NCBI GenBank assembly: GCA_015698045.1
Contig: BLAL01000169.1
Span: forward strand, 1 to 64,000
Reading direction: 5' to 3'
DNA from: Rhizophagus clarus
Lineage: Eukaryota > Glomeromycota > Glomeromycetes > Glomerales > Glomeraceae
Length of the DNA: 64,000 nucleotides
Position numbers and translations under genes: made by a program. The notes below the pieces were generated by a model, which was not told the origin of the DNA, did not search any database, and was given only the letters and a program-made list of their open reading frames with translations. This document shows, piece by piece, positions 1 through 9,732 of the stretch (its first letter is position 1; every line of letters starts with the position of its first letter).

Positions 1-216
1 TAGTTTAAGTGATACAAAGCGCATCATTAGCCAAATACTAATGAGTCAGATTTATTGCTCCCCAATCATTGATGAACTAACCTTAGGTAGGGATTCTAGT
101 ATTTGACTTAAGAACGCCCTAAAAACTGACCCTTAAGCAATCAGAGATCGATGGGATACTAGTCTAGAACTTTTATGGAATCGTCCTTGAATAACGCTTC
201 TAAAAGTGATCACGTG

Positions 217-357
217 TTCATCTAAGATCGATCTAAGATCATCCAAGAACGATTCTAGAATCATCACAGATTCATCTAAGATCGATCTAAGATCATCCAA
301 AACGATTCTATCTAGAATCATTCACTAGATTCATCCAAGAATGATTCTAAGATGTCT
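217..357. repeat. Tandem 54-bp repeat, two copies and a partial third
   Basis: A unit beginning TTCATCTAAGATCGATC occurs at 217 and again at 271, and a shortened copy starts near 331. The flanking 1-216 holds related GATCATC/ATTCTAGA words but no gene that I can see. Confidence 0.75.
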
Positions 358-379
358 GATACGATTCTTATGGACAGAA

Positions 380-766
380 AGGCAATAAGCTGAAGCTAAA
401 AAGAATAATTTGTTAAAGGAATTTGCCCGAAACTTTCCTTCTCCTAAGGAACGTAAACTTTACTTAATACCAGACGCCTTATCGAAGGTAAAAAATTCAG
501 AAATTTGGGGCTAACATATGTTTTTAGAGAAGCTTATGGAATAAATGATCGTACTCTTGGAGATGAGTATAGAAATTCCTGTCCCAAGTTAAGTAAGTAT
601 GTGTTACTAGAAATAATTCCCCAGTATCAGTAACACCTTTGATCGATATAGAAACTTTTGAATGAGCGTGCCTCTAAGTGGTGTAAAAAAATAATAGAAG
701 GTATTGAAGGCACTTCTAAAACTATTCAATGATGGCTTAATGAAAAAGCCTACCCTACAAGTGGGA
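380..766 (+). other. Possible degraded coding remnant, no intact gene
   Basis: Short open stretches on the plus strand (for example 390-500) have protein-like composition but are broken by several stops and frame changes. I do not recognise the family. It ends against the converging minus-strand gene at 768. It may equally be non-coding sequence. Confidence 0.25.
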
Positions 767-767
767 A

Positions 768-1328
768 TTAACAGTCTATTCCATTCTTTCTAAAAAGCTC
801 AAGTAACTCTTCTTTAGTCGCATTTATAGTTATAGTGCTTTTTTCCTTGCCATCTACTACCATTCTTGACATTTTTGTTACTAGGCCAAAGGCCCTCAAT
901 GCACGAGAAACACAGTTTTTGCTTAATGGATTATCTATTACAATACAATACATACCATAAAATACGGCAAAGGGTTCATTTATCCCTTCTACTACATATA
1001 AATCAAATAAAAATCGATATAAAGCTTTTTCTCCTACATCCCTATCTAGTTCATTAATTCGTTTGAGTAGCCAAATCTTGATCGATTCAACATCTGGTTC
1101 AATACTATTTAACTGTTCTTCATAGTCTCGAGTAAAGGTAAAAGTAAGTTCATCATCTAGAGAGACCGATCTATATATTTTGATTAGCTTATATAAATTT
1201 TCATGTAAGCTGTCTATATCGGTACATCTTTGTACAGTTCGTCTGAATTCGATAGTAGATAGGCCTCTTCTTGGCTTGGCCAATACAAGTCCACAAACTG
1301 GGCAGTATTTTCTAATTTGCTCAACCAT
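768..1328 (-). CDS. Zinc-ribbon-headed hypothetical protein of the virus-like module
   Basis: A 186-residue ORF with an ATG start and TAA stop. The N-terminus holds CPVCG at residues 9-13, half of a zinc-binding site; the only other cysteines are single ones further on (for example Cys35), so a complete ribbon is not obvious. The rest looks mainly alpha-helical with alternating charged and hydrophobic residues. I do not recognise the family. It is the last gene of a minus-strand run that includes the polymerase and helicase genes, and a TAATTAAATA motif lies about 35 bases upstream of its ATG, as for its neighbours. A role in replication or transcription of the element is a guess from context only. 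Confidence 0.6.
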   Translation of the reverse strand: MVEQIRKYCPVCGLVLAKPRRGLSTIEFRRTVQRCTDIDSLHENLYKLIKIYRSVSLDDELTFTFTRDYEEQLNSIEPDVESIKIWLLKRINELDRDVGEKALYRFLFDLYVVEGINEPFAVFYGMYCIVIDNPLSKNCVSRALRAFGLVTKMSRMVVDGKEKSTITINATKEELLELFRKNGIDC

Positions 1329-1361
1329 TTTTTTCAGAATTATCTACATAAAAAATGAAAT

Positions 1362-1371
1362 TATTTAATTA
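1362..1371 (-). promoter_or_regulatory. AT-rich promoter-like motif upstream of the 768-1328 gene
   Basis: Read on the minus strand the site is TAATTAAATA, about 35 bases before the ATG. The same word or a one-to-two-base variant precedes the other minus-strand genes of this module at 2653, 4520 and 6941. Confidence 0.45.
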
Positions 1372-1384
1372 CCTGTTTTTATAT

Positions 1385-2005
1385 TTATTCTTTACTACAG
1401 TCTTCACATAAACCGCTCTCAGGTAATTCGTTAAGGTTTACAGGCATTTGACACTCCCTGCATAAGGCAATATTAAGTTCGGCAAGCCTTCTTGATTGTT
1501 CCTCTCGTTGTGCTTCTCTTCTTCTTTGTCTAGTAAATTGGCGTGATTCTTCAACCACTTGCCTATAACTTGGATTAAGTCGTTCCCATTCAGCACGATG
1601 AACAGTTATATTACGTGCAGTTTCCAAGTAATCAAGTCTAACCTGAGTATCTTGCAAATACAATAAAGATGGATTAGACTGCGTGATTTCTGCATATCTT
1701 GGAGGAACAAGATAGTAATCTTCTATTATTTCATACATAGCCCTTTGAATTAAATAATAATACGTTCTAGTTCTAAATTGAACCATACGTCCAGTACTTA
1801 CATTGAGATAGCTTTCCCTTACAGAAGGAAGTGGAGGTGCAGTTGCTCTTCGAACCAATCCACTATCAAGATAATCATATCCTTCTAAAACTAGCTGATT
1901 GAAAGTTGAACCACCAACACGAATTGTTCTGCCGGTCAATGGATTAGTAGTATATCTATTAGCACTTATCTTTTTTATTGTTACTTTAGTATAGGCTATA
2001 TTCAA
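1385..2005 (-). CDS. Protein with an NPxTGR motif and a C-terminal zinc ribbon, no ATG start
   Basis: The open frame is 206 codons and starts at TTG directly after an in-frame TAA; the first internal Met is residue 73, beyond the conserved part. Residues about 15-45 (TTNPLTGRTIRVGG, then a GYDYL stretch) resemble the short NPxTGRxI domains called two-cysteine adaptor domains in large DNA viruses, although the two cysteines are absent. The C-terminus has C-x2-C and C-x2-C pairs about 14 residues apart, a likely zinc site. A promoter-like TAATTGAATA overlaps the frame start, so the true start may be a lost ATG or a non-ATG codon a little inside. It probably acts within the virus-like module; the exact role is unknown. 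Confidence 0.6.
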   Translation of the reverse strand: MNIAYTKVTIKKISANRYTTNPLTGRTIRVGGSTFNQLVLEGYDYLDSGLVRRATAPPLPSVRESYLNVSTGRMVQFRTRTYYYLIQRAMYEIIEDYYLVPPRYAEITQSNPSLLYLQDTQVRLDYLETARNITVHRAEWERLNPSYRQVVEESRQFTRQRRREAQREEQSRRLAELNIALCRECQMPVNLNELPESGLCEDCSKE

Positions 2006-2035
2006 TTACGATTTTTTTCTAAAAATGAAAAATCT

Positions 2036-2170
2036 CTAGTGACAAAGTTACTTCGTCATCAGCCTTTGCACAAAATTTTTAATAATGCCTAGTGACAAAG
2101 TTACTTCGTCATCAGCCTTTTATGCAAAAAATGAAAAATGCCTAGTGACAAAGTTACTTCGTCATCAGTC
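2036..2170. repeat. Three tandem ~52-bp repeats with a near-perfect palindromic core
   Basis: CTAGTGACAAAGTTACTTCG recurs at 2036, 2089 and 2141 (spacing 53 and 52). The core TGACAAAGTTACTTCGTCA is close to its own reverse complement. The array sits in the gap between the 3' end of the 2197 gene and the 5' end of the 1385 gene. It could be a protein-binding array or a transcript-end structure. Confidence 0.7.
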
Positions 2171-2196
2171 TTTGCACAAAATTTTTAATAATAAAT

Positions 2197-2622
2197 TTAT
2201 AGCTTATTACCAAGAAGTTCATCTAAGACGTCGTCAGCTTCATCTTCAGTAAGTTTACGTCTAGGTGGTACTTCCTTAGGAATACAATTATATAAATCAT
2301 AGACCTTTATAATTTTAAAAGCAAGATCTGGATTATGTGAATACTTTGCTCGAATCATAGCAACCTTCTCAGCATGCGATTCTTTATTTGGCAATAATTT
2401 CTTAGCTGTATAACGAATATAGCCTTCTGGATTGTTGGCAGATTCTATTTTCTTAATATAGTTTACGTGGTTCTTTATAAGATAACTTTCTTTACCGTAT
2501 CCATCTTGTAAACCTGCCAATATGACACCTTTTAAAGCTTTTATAATTTCGGCCAGATACATTTCTGGCTCGATAAAACTAGGATGCTTGTTTGTGAATG
2601 GGAATGAGTCGTCGTGTTCCAT
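2197..2622 (-). CDS. Small hypothetical protein of the virus-like module
   Basis: A 141-residue ORF with ATG start and TAA stop, lysine- and glutamate-rich, mostly helical, with an acidic C-terminus (ending near DEADDVLDELLG). No catalytic motif or zinc site is visible and I do not recognise the family. Only 37 bases separate it from the stop of the polymerase gene upstream, and its promoter-like TAATTAAATA overlaps that stop codon, which is the tight packing expected of a virus or plasmid. Confidence 0.6.
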   Translation of the reverse strand: MEHDDSFPFTNKHPSFIEPEMYLAEIIKALKGVILAGLQDGYGKESYLIKNHVNYIKKIESANNPEGYIRYTAKKLLPNKESHAEKVAMIRAKYSHNPDLAFKIIKVYDLYNCIPKEVPPRRKLTEDEADDVLDELLGNKL

Positions 2623-2652
2623 CTTTGAACTTCTACATCTAAGGAAAAAAAA

Positions 2653-2662
2653 TATTTAATTA
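2653..2662 (-). promoter_or_regulatory. AT-rich promoter-like motif upstream of the 2197-2622 gene
   Basis: TAATTAAATA on the minus strand, about 30 bases before the ATG and overlapping the TAA of the polymerase gene. Confidence 0.45.
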
Positions 2663-4498
2663 TACGGTCCATACCACTTGGTTGGCATTTTTTACATGAC
2701 ACTCTCCTTCTTTTTCGAATTTTAGAGCTTTTAGAGTCTTAAATGCATCTTTAGCACAGGCTATAAGAGGAGAAGAGTTAACGTCTTCTTCTAGAATGAA
2801 CCCATCAGTATGAATACGTCTGACTTTATCCACATAGGGTTGTACCATTTCGGAAATAAACTTTTGACCATGTGCTAGAAGGAATGGAGCAATTCTCGGG
2901 TATTCACCTTTAAAGGGATTACCTGGATTCGTAAATTGAAATCTCCACTGCTCTTCTCCTATTGGTATAATCGAGTCTAATACCTCACCATCTGGAAAGT
3001 CAAAAGATTTACTCGATGTTGTAAGAGTCTTGTATGTTTTCTTTCTTTGGCAAAGTGCACCCCATAGTGTATTAAGAATTCTTTTAGCTACTTGGCTAGC
3101 TATACCACCCTGATTCTTAATTTTTAAGAGAAAATCTACATACTCTCCAAAGATTACACTACCTCGAATTCGAGTTTCTTTTTCATAAATAAGAGCATTA
3201 GAGACTCCATCTTGAATTAATGTAACTTGGAGACCAAGAGCTCTGGCACGTGTAAGATCAATATGAGTATATACATTATGATAATTATATCGAAATAGTG
3301 GGGTATCCTTTTTTTCAATACTTGCACGAAATATTCCAAAATGGCTATATCCTCGATGGTTAGTAAAGTCTTTTAAAATCTGAAACTTACCTTTACCGAT
3401 AGGAAAGTTTAAAGCTGATTGCTGAATACTAGGATAAAGACTTGTTTTATCGTAACTTCTTCCATATCCTTTCCAGTTATTTTGTGCCCAGATAATTCCT
3501 CCCATCATTGCTTTACTTATCCATTGTGCTTCAAGCGCATCAAGAGGTTCATTAGCAGGAATACCTACACTTAATTTTTCGAATAACCATAAAGCCGTTT
3601 TCTTTATGTTCCAATCAAGTAATGATATATCAATTGGGATGCCTAGCTTTTTCGTCTCCTGTAAAAAGGCATCTCGTTCAGCATTAATTCTGATATATGC
3701 CTTTTCCAATGATTCTTGACGTTTAGCTGGAACGAAAGAGTAGTTTTTGCTAAACTTAAGTTTTTGAAATTGCTGGACGGTAATAAACTTAATTGCCTTT
3801 CCATTATATATGTGAACTATATCATTTACTTCATTCTCCCGATAAGATATAGGCTTTTTTGGCCTTTTACATTCAAAGCTGAGATGTTTTCTATCTGGAT
3901 TGAGTACGAGAGAATAGTGTCCATTAGTGAGAGTGAGGGTTATTCTTCTTTGTGCTGGACTCTTAGAAATATAAGTATGATCACCTACTACATTGATAGC
4001 AATACTTCGAGCTAATCGTTCTATTTTTTCAATACAGGCAATTGGAATAGGATCATCTCGTGCCAAATTTAGATAATCTTTAATGTACTCAGGCTTTTCA
4101 ATACTTTGAGACATATTCGAATAAGAGCCATAAGCCATTTTTAAGCACTGATAAAGACAATCATTTGTATCGCCACATCCACCTGATACTGCTGGTGCAT
4201 CCCTCATATAGATGATAAAGTTATCAAATCGCTCTGGATCACCCCCGTCAGGTGGCATTTGGCTCTCATCATAGTGATCAAGTAAGGAGAAAAGATTAGC
4301 GTCTTCTCCATTTGTAGTCCATTGACCAGGCTTCCAATTCTCATAAGGAAGTAGGATTTGAAACTGTTTGCCTGGATATCGGGCTTTAAGTTTTTGATCG
4401 AAGTTTGCAATTCCTCTTCTAGAGAACAAACGGCCACTATACTTAACTTCTATGATGTCTGGCCTATTTGGTAGATGACGAACTAGTCTTGAAAACAT
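2660..4498 (-). CDS. Family B DNA polymerase palm-domain protein, virus/plasmid type
   Basis: A 612-residue intact ORF. Three polymerase motifs appear in order: motif A YDKTSLYPSI at 349-358 (Asp350), motif B KRILNTLWG around 472-480 (Asn476), and motif C HTDG at 563-566 (Asp565). Motif C has His where most relatives have the first Asp of DTD; the metal-binding second Asp is kept. About 340 residues precede the palm and contain a Cys-rich GGCGDTNDCLYQCL stretch, but no recognisable 3'-5' exonuclease motif. That domain appears only in the separate broken gene at 7511-9547. It should copy the element's DNA; whether it is protein-primed cannot be decided here. All its Trp codons are TGG. Genes on both sides lie on the same strand within 80 bases. 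Confidence 0.8.
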   Translation of the reverse strand: MFSRLVRHLPNRPDIIEVKYSGRLFSRRGIANFDQKLKARYPGKQFQILLPYENWKPGQWTTNGEDANLFSLLDHYDESQMPPDGGDPERFDNFIIYMRDAPAVSGGCGDTNDCLYQCLKMAYGSYSNMSQSIEKPEYIKDYLNLARDDPIPIACIEKIERLARSIAINVVGDHTYISKSPAQRRITLTLTNGHYSLVLNPDRKHLSFECKRPKKPISYRENEVNDIVHIYNGKAIKFITVQQFQKLKFSKNYSFVPAKRQESLEKAYIRINAERDAFLQETKKLGIPIDISLLDWNIKKTALWLFEKLSVGIPANEPLDALEAQWISKAMMGGIIWAQNNWKGYGRSYDKTSLYPSIQQSALNFPIGKGKFQILKDFTNHRGYSHFGIFRASIEKKDTPLFRYNYHNVYTHIDLTRARALGLQVTLIQDGVSNALIYEKETRIRGSVIFGEYVDFLLKIKNQGGIASQVAKRILNTLWGALCQRKKTYKTLTTSSKSFDFPDGEVLDSIIPIGEEQWRFQFTNPGNPFKGEYPRIAPFLLAHGQKFISEMVQPYVDKVRRIHTDGFILEEDVNSSPLIACAKDAFKTLKALKFEKEGECHVKNANQVVWTV

Positions 4499-4519
4499 TT
4501 CTTTGAAATATATAGTATT

Positions 4520-4529
4520 TATTTAATTG
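4520..4529 (-). promoter_or_regulatory. AT-rich promoter-like motif upstream of the polymerase gene
   Basis: CAATTAAATA on the minus strand, about 22-31 bases before the ATG at 4498; one base different from the word in front of the neighbouring genes. Confidence 0.4.
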
Positions 4530-4575
4530 CTAATTTTTCGTTACTATATTTGAAAAAAAATAAAATAACTAGCCC

Positions 4576-6912
4576 TTATATTTGATCAATTTCATCATAT
4601 AAGCCATCTTCGTCATAATCAGATTCGCATTCCTCATCATTGGCCTCTATACATTCACGTTCATTTATTGTGCTATGGCATTCTATTATCTGTGGTTGTA
4701 ATTTTGCAACTTTATAGCCAGAAGGAGGTTTTACAAATACGGTTTTCTTATTCTCATTGTATCTTCTTAGATAATCGGCAAGTTCACAGCATGATATTTG
4801 CCTATCCACCTCATCATTATATTTGATCCATTCTTTTAGCTTATCTATGGCGTCACCAAATTGGACAAGATACAGACTATCTCTACTTATAATCTTATCA
4901 AATTCCTCCAATTCGGCTAAGAGTAATTCCCAGTCATATTGAGCTTCTTCATCCATATATTTAGCCCAGCATTCTAGGGATACAGAATATAGCTCATCTA
5001 TCATTTCATCACGAGAATTCTTGTACCAGGGCTTTATGTGGTCATATTTATGTCCATCTATCCATTCCCAATATTTGGCAGTATTCGTTTTAGGCATAGG
5101 ATCAGGATTAGCTTTCTGAACTGACTTTAGGTCTTGCTTTGGTACTTCTTGTGATATAGACGGTTCAGCTGGTATAGAAGGACCAGGTATTCCATATGGT
5201 TCTGGCTCTGTCTCTGGTTCTTGCTCTGGTTTAGCTGAAGCTGATATGAGATTATCTAGTTCCATTAAATAACCATCTATTAGGTTTTCAACAGATTCTG
5301 AAGCGGTGGGTTCAGATGGTGTCAATGGAGAAGTCGCTTCTTCTTTCACTTCTACCTTTAGATATGCTGGCTTTGGAGGAACTGGTGGTGGACTTTTCTT
5401 TTGCTTATTTGGTATATCAGCTCCAATTTGTGCTAAGAACTGATCGAGAGCTTTGGAGTCAGATATGGATTTTTTAGAGATATCAACCCCCTCGATATCA
5501 ATCTCATCAGTTTCATGAATCCAGTTATTACTAAGGTATTTCTTGTATAAAGTCTCTCTAGATAAGTTGTAAACTCTAGTACGCTTTCCATCAATATAAA
5601 TTAAGTTGCTAGTCATATTTAGCTCACTTGATAATGTTCTTGAAATTACAACTTTAGATAAGGGTGTAATTCTTCTATTTTCACAGTAGCTCATATAGGT
5701 GGCGTACAATATGTGAACTGGTAAGGATGTAGCAGTATAATCAGCCTTTGTTATATACGTCTCCTTTATAAATTGAAACAAAGGTGGAAGAGTAGATACG
5801 ATATGCTCTTGCTTAGATGCAGTCATAGGAGGTGGGTTGCCATTAAAATCTGGATATTTATCGGCAATAGCTTTAAAGTAAGCATAAAAGGCCTCACCCA
5901 CTCCTGGATATTTCATTGCATCACCTAACCGTTTGAAATATTGCAAATCTCCTTTTCGAGCAGGTGAGACGTCTAGGAAAACTGTTCGTCTATCATCATT
6001 CTCAACTCTAAAAGCATTTTCATTAGTGAGAACGATAGTAGACATAAAGTTTTTATATTGAATAGGTGTTTTATATTTTTCATGAATTTCAATAGTATCG
6101 CTAGTAACTTTATCTTTAAGAGCGCGATATAATGAATTCCATTGGCTTTTTTCTGTTGGCATTTCTTCAAGTAAAAGGAGTACTTTACCTAATAATTGCC
6201 CGTTAAAACTACCCAAAATTGTTTCAGGATCGCTCGTCTTATAGACTAGCTAAGTACCTAAAACATAACGCTGGATAAAATCAGTTATAATACCTTTACC
6301 CCAGCCTTGACCTGATTTAAGATAAAGAATCGAATACATTTTTCTACCAGTAGCCATACCAGCAAACCATTTGATAATGTATTCAGTTACATTCCAATCT
6401 CCTGAACACCAGACATCCCGAATATGAGTAAATATGATTTTGACTGCCTGATGAATATTGGCTGAAAAGTCTGTTAAAGGACGTAATTGATGTAAGAAAC
6501 CTGGAAAAATGTTAAGATAGAGTTGACCTTGAATTTTATAAATACGTTGCTTTGCATGATCACAAGTTGCTACACATGTTGAAGAATTATCATATATAAA
6601 CCATTTGGCAATGTTAAATTCTGTCTTCGTTGGAGGATGTTCAGGATTAGTTTGCTTAAAGAAGGTTTTAGTTATAGGACGAATAAGCATACTAATATTT
6701 TTCATGGGAATATGCTCAAAATTCTTAATATCAGGTCGCCACATAAATACACCATGTGGATTGGAACAGAGAATAAAGTAACTGCAAATGTATTGCTTTG
6801 CTTTTGTAATGTCATCTAAACTGTTTGCCTCTCTGATAAGCCGTTTTAGTATATCAATACTGTATGCTACTTTAGATTCACCGAATTTTGAGATTACTAC
6901 TTGATTACTCAT
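4576..6912 (-). pseudogene. D5-like SF3 helicase interrupted by one in-frame TAG
   Basis: One continuous frame of about 778 codons with a single TAG at 6250-6252. Before the stop are an N-terminal domain and a Walker A loop, SGQGWGKG at residues 200-207 (Lys206). After it come a Walker B-like strand (VLLLLEEMP), a sensor segment ending TNEN, and a DDRR arginine-finger-like motif, as in D5-type primase-helicases of DNA viruses and plasmids. The long C-terminal tail has proline-rich (PPPVPPKP) and acidic stretches. No primase catalytic domain is visible. The helicase would unwind DNA for the neighbouring polymerase. The stop falls between Walker A and B, so without readthrough the enzyme is dead; either a nonsense mutation or readthrough is possible. 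Confidence 0.8.
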
Positions 6913-6940
6913 TGTTAGTTAGATACTTTAGTAGAAGTTT

Positions 6941-6950
6941 TGTTTAATTT
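6941..6950 (-). promoter_or_regulatory. AT-rich promoter-like motif upstream of the helicase gene
   Basis: AAATTAAACA on the minus strand about 30 bases before the ATG at 6912. A second related word, CGTAATTAAACATAG, lies further up near 6978-6992 and matches the site at the start of the 1385-2005 gene. Confidence 0.4.
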
Positions 6951-6992
6951 ATTTTTTTTTTGATACCTATATATCGACTATGTTTAATTACG

Positions 6993-7510
6993 ATTTTTTT
7001 CAGGTACGGTATTCTATGGATAGGTCCTGTAATATCGCTACTTCTTAGGCATAGCCCAATATCGATGACTAATATGAGGATGGTATGAGGGGTATATATA
7101 GGGGATCATACTAGGTATTGGGGTATTTTTCACATATCGTATTGGGCTTGGTGAGGCGTTTGGATCTGTTCTTGTGGACGGAACAGATTGGAATGAATGG
7201 AACAGATCAGATACCCGAATTTTAAAAGTTTTTTCTGGGAAAGGTGATCTGATTTTTTTTTTATTTTATCTGTTCCATCTGTTCCATCTGTTCCATATCC
7301 TTATTTCTTCTTTATTCTTTGTTTTTACTTTATTCTTAGTATATTTGTATAGAACAGATGTATGGAACAGATCGGAACAGATGGGGGTATGGTATTTATC
7401 CATGGTATTGTTAGAAATGCGCCGTAAGGTGCTGGAGCCTAACTGGAAGGGGATCTGGTAGGGTTTCCCCACGGAGGGGGGATGTATAGGGGCTTTAGCC
7501 TCCGCTGGGC
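6993..7510. repeat. Gene-free stretch with GTTCCATCT/AGATGGAAC repeats and GC-rich hairpins
   Basis: Copies of GGAACAGAT face copies of ATCTGTTCC (near 7184-7206, 7273-7297, 7351-7382), giving inverted repeats. Near 7481-7522 are self-complementary GC-rich words such as GCTGGGCTTAGCCCGGC. This stretch cuts off the downstream part of the polymerase N-terminal gene, so it may be the end of another insertion or a rearrangement scar. I see no gene. Confidence 0.5.
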
Positions 7511-9547
7511 TTAGCCCGGCACTGACGACCCTGTATCGATCCAGTGGACCATATAGCTGAAGCTGTTTGCTTTCTGTTCAGCTAGTTTTCGCATGCTTCC
7601 ACCATATGCTTCATCACACTTCTTGTTATCAGCCTCAAAATCTGCTATAATTACACATGGGGCATTGATCATCCTACTATAGTTCTTGAATTCCATAAAG
7701 TCATCGACTCCTTTCTGAGGTAGTTTGACTCTTTGTGGAGCATTTTCATGTATTCCTGGACATCCTTCTAAATGATATTCTAGAGCTTTTTTAGAGGTCC
7801 AACTATTAAAGCATCCGTCACATAGATACTTCTTTTCTTTATGCGCTGTATCCCCATATATTAATCTGCTAGGATTTTTTATCCAGAGAAAATGATTCTT
7901 TTGCCCGTACTTACCTGTCTCCTCAGATTTGATAATATCTGTAAGAGCTAATAACCGAATTTTATGTTGCCTTTTAAAGTTTTTACTAGTTATTACACCT
8001 TTTGGAGTGGCCGATTCTTCATTTCATTCCCAGACATTGATGGAGATATCTGGATTCATCTCCTCAATCTTATCGAATATACGTGGACAGATTGGGGTAG
8101 GCATTGGAATACCATCTAGTTTGATAATATCTAAGTATGGCTTAAGCTTCTTAGCTCGGAAGATTCATTCTAGATGATTTGTATGCCCATCTTGATGAGC
8201 AAAATAACATCCTAAAGCCCCTTGGAGACATTTTTCAGAAGGTTTATTTGTTTCTGGATCGATGAGTCCTTGATTATCTGGATTAATAGTACACTTTGTA
8301 TTGGATAACCTCTTTGGTGTTGAAATATATGATCCTCCATGTGCACGACATAATGTATATGCCTCTATTTTTACTATATCAATTCGTACTAAATTCCAGT
8401 TAGATCCTTTTTCTAAGTATTCTTCTATTTTCTTATTTATTTCACTTCCTGAAAGTGATATATGTTCATCTATATAGTTCTCTGAGAGAATACTTCGCAT
8501 GCCTCCTCTGTGATGTTTTTCAGCAATTTTGATAAATCGTTTCTTATGTTCTTCTCCATCATTTTCTATCTTATAATATATACATTTTACAACTAATGCT
8601 GACTTTATTTGCTCCTTTCTTCTAAGCTCTGTTTGAAGCACTCTTGTTATTTCTTGTCTTGCTGATGCTATTAATTTTGGCATATATGGAATTTCATTAT
8701 ATTTGCTTTCTAATAATATGTTATTGAATGCATATGATGGGTTTGTCCTTTTAGGTACTATAGCTTCCCATTTGCTTAATGCGCTAAGATTTCTATGAGG
8801 TCTACTTGGATCTCCATCCTCTTCCTCAAAATGTAAATCACCTTCTGGAGCATGATCTTCTACTTTACCCACTTCTTTTAAGCCTTTCCAATATCCCAAA
8901 CTTTTTTCTATTTCTGTTTCTTCTATCATGCCTAACTCTTTTAAAAGTTCGTAATCATCTACTTGTTGATTGATTTTATCTATACTGGTGAGCTCTTCTC
9001 TAACTGGAGGTGCTAAAGCATTAGCTTGACTTGTTGGACCGGGTCCAGCTTCAGGATCCGTTATCTCTTTTTGAACATTTTCGTAAGTCTCATTGTCTGC
9101 CTGTAATAGATCATGATGTAGTCGCTGACATTCTTTTAAGTTTTTTGGCAAATCACATTCTTCTCCAGTTATTTCAGTCCATTTTTGACGTAATCTTGCA
9201 CCCCATGTTTTCAAATGCTCCCCAATCTTTCTTGCATGTATATCGTGAGCATCTTGTCGTTCAACCTCATTATGCTTGGGAGATTGGATTACAGTTTTGG
9301 GTTTGGCTGTTGGTGACTTCTTTTCAGATTCTGGCTTGGGAACTGGAGTTTGGGTTACCTTCTCCTTTCTTCGATCTTTTCCTTTAGTATGGACTACTGG
9401 TGCAGGGGCTGGGCTTGGTGAATGAGGTCTAGGTGATTTTGGGCGAATTGGTTTTGGTTTGCATTTAAACTTTCTTTGAAGATGAGCTGTTAGATCACGG
9501 GTCTTTTTAAAGTCATCTTTACCGCATCTTGGACATTGTGGTATCAT
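7511..9547 (-). pseudogene. N-terminal and exonuclease part of a protein-primed type family B polymerase, truncated
   Basis: The frame opens at 9547 with a C2H2 finger (CPRCGKDDFKKTRDLTAHL), then a low-complexity basic/proline linker. A domain with HGGSYISTPKRL, an IN-x-DN segment, the segment LKPYLD, and ISINVW follows; this order is typical of polymerases from Polinton-like and bidnavirus-like elements. A second Cys/His finger near 7750-7820 precedes the ExoI motif ADFEAD at about 7636-7653. Two in-frame TGA codons (8165-8167 and about 8028-8030), each directly after GAA, break the frame. The coding similarity stops at about 7520, well before any palm motif. It is probably a dead relative of a replication gene rather than part of the palm protein at 2660-4498. 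Confidence 0.7.
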
Positions 9548-9577
9548 TTTGATTATATGGGTATGTATTCAGTTGTT

Positions 9578-9724
9578 TGTATTAATAGTACGAAATCTTT
9601 TGTTTAAAATAAATTATTTATTTCAGGTGTAGCTTTTCAGGTCTTTTTTTACTCCCAGGTGTTGCTACTCCGGTGCTTGTATTAATATTACAAGATCTTT
9701 TGTTTAAAATAAAATATTTATTTC
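9578..9724. promoter_or_regulatory. Divergent promoter region with two 47-bp direct repeats exactly 100 bp apart
   Basis: TGTATTAATA...TTTTGTTTAAAATAAA...TTTATTTC occurs at 9578-9624 and 9678-9724 with a few mismatches. The second copy ends eight bases before the ATG of the plus-strand gene at 9733; the first lies upstream of the minus-strand gene at 9547. It looks like a duplicated promoter, each copy holding a TTTAAAATAAA core. Confidence 0.5.
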
Positions 9725-9732
9725 TTATTACT

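Noticed and set aside
2660-9547. Joining the exonuclease fragment and the palm protein as one polymerase gene
   Set aside because: The helicase gene lies between them, the palm protein has its own start and N-terminal domain, and the exonuclease fragment ends at a sequence break.
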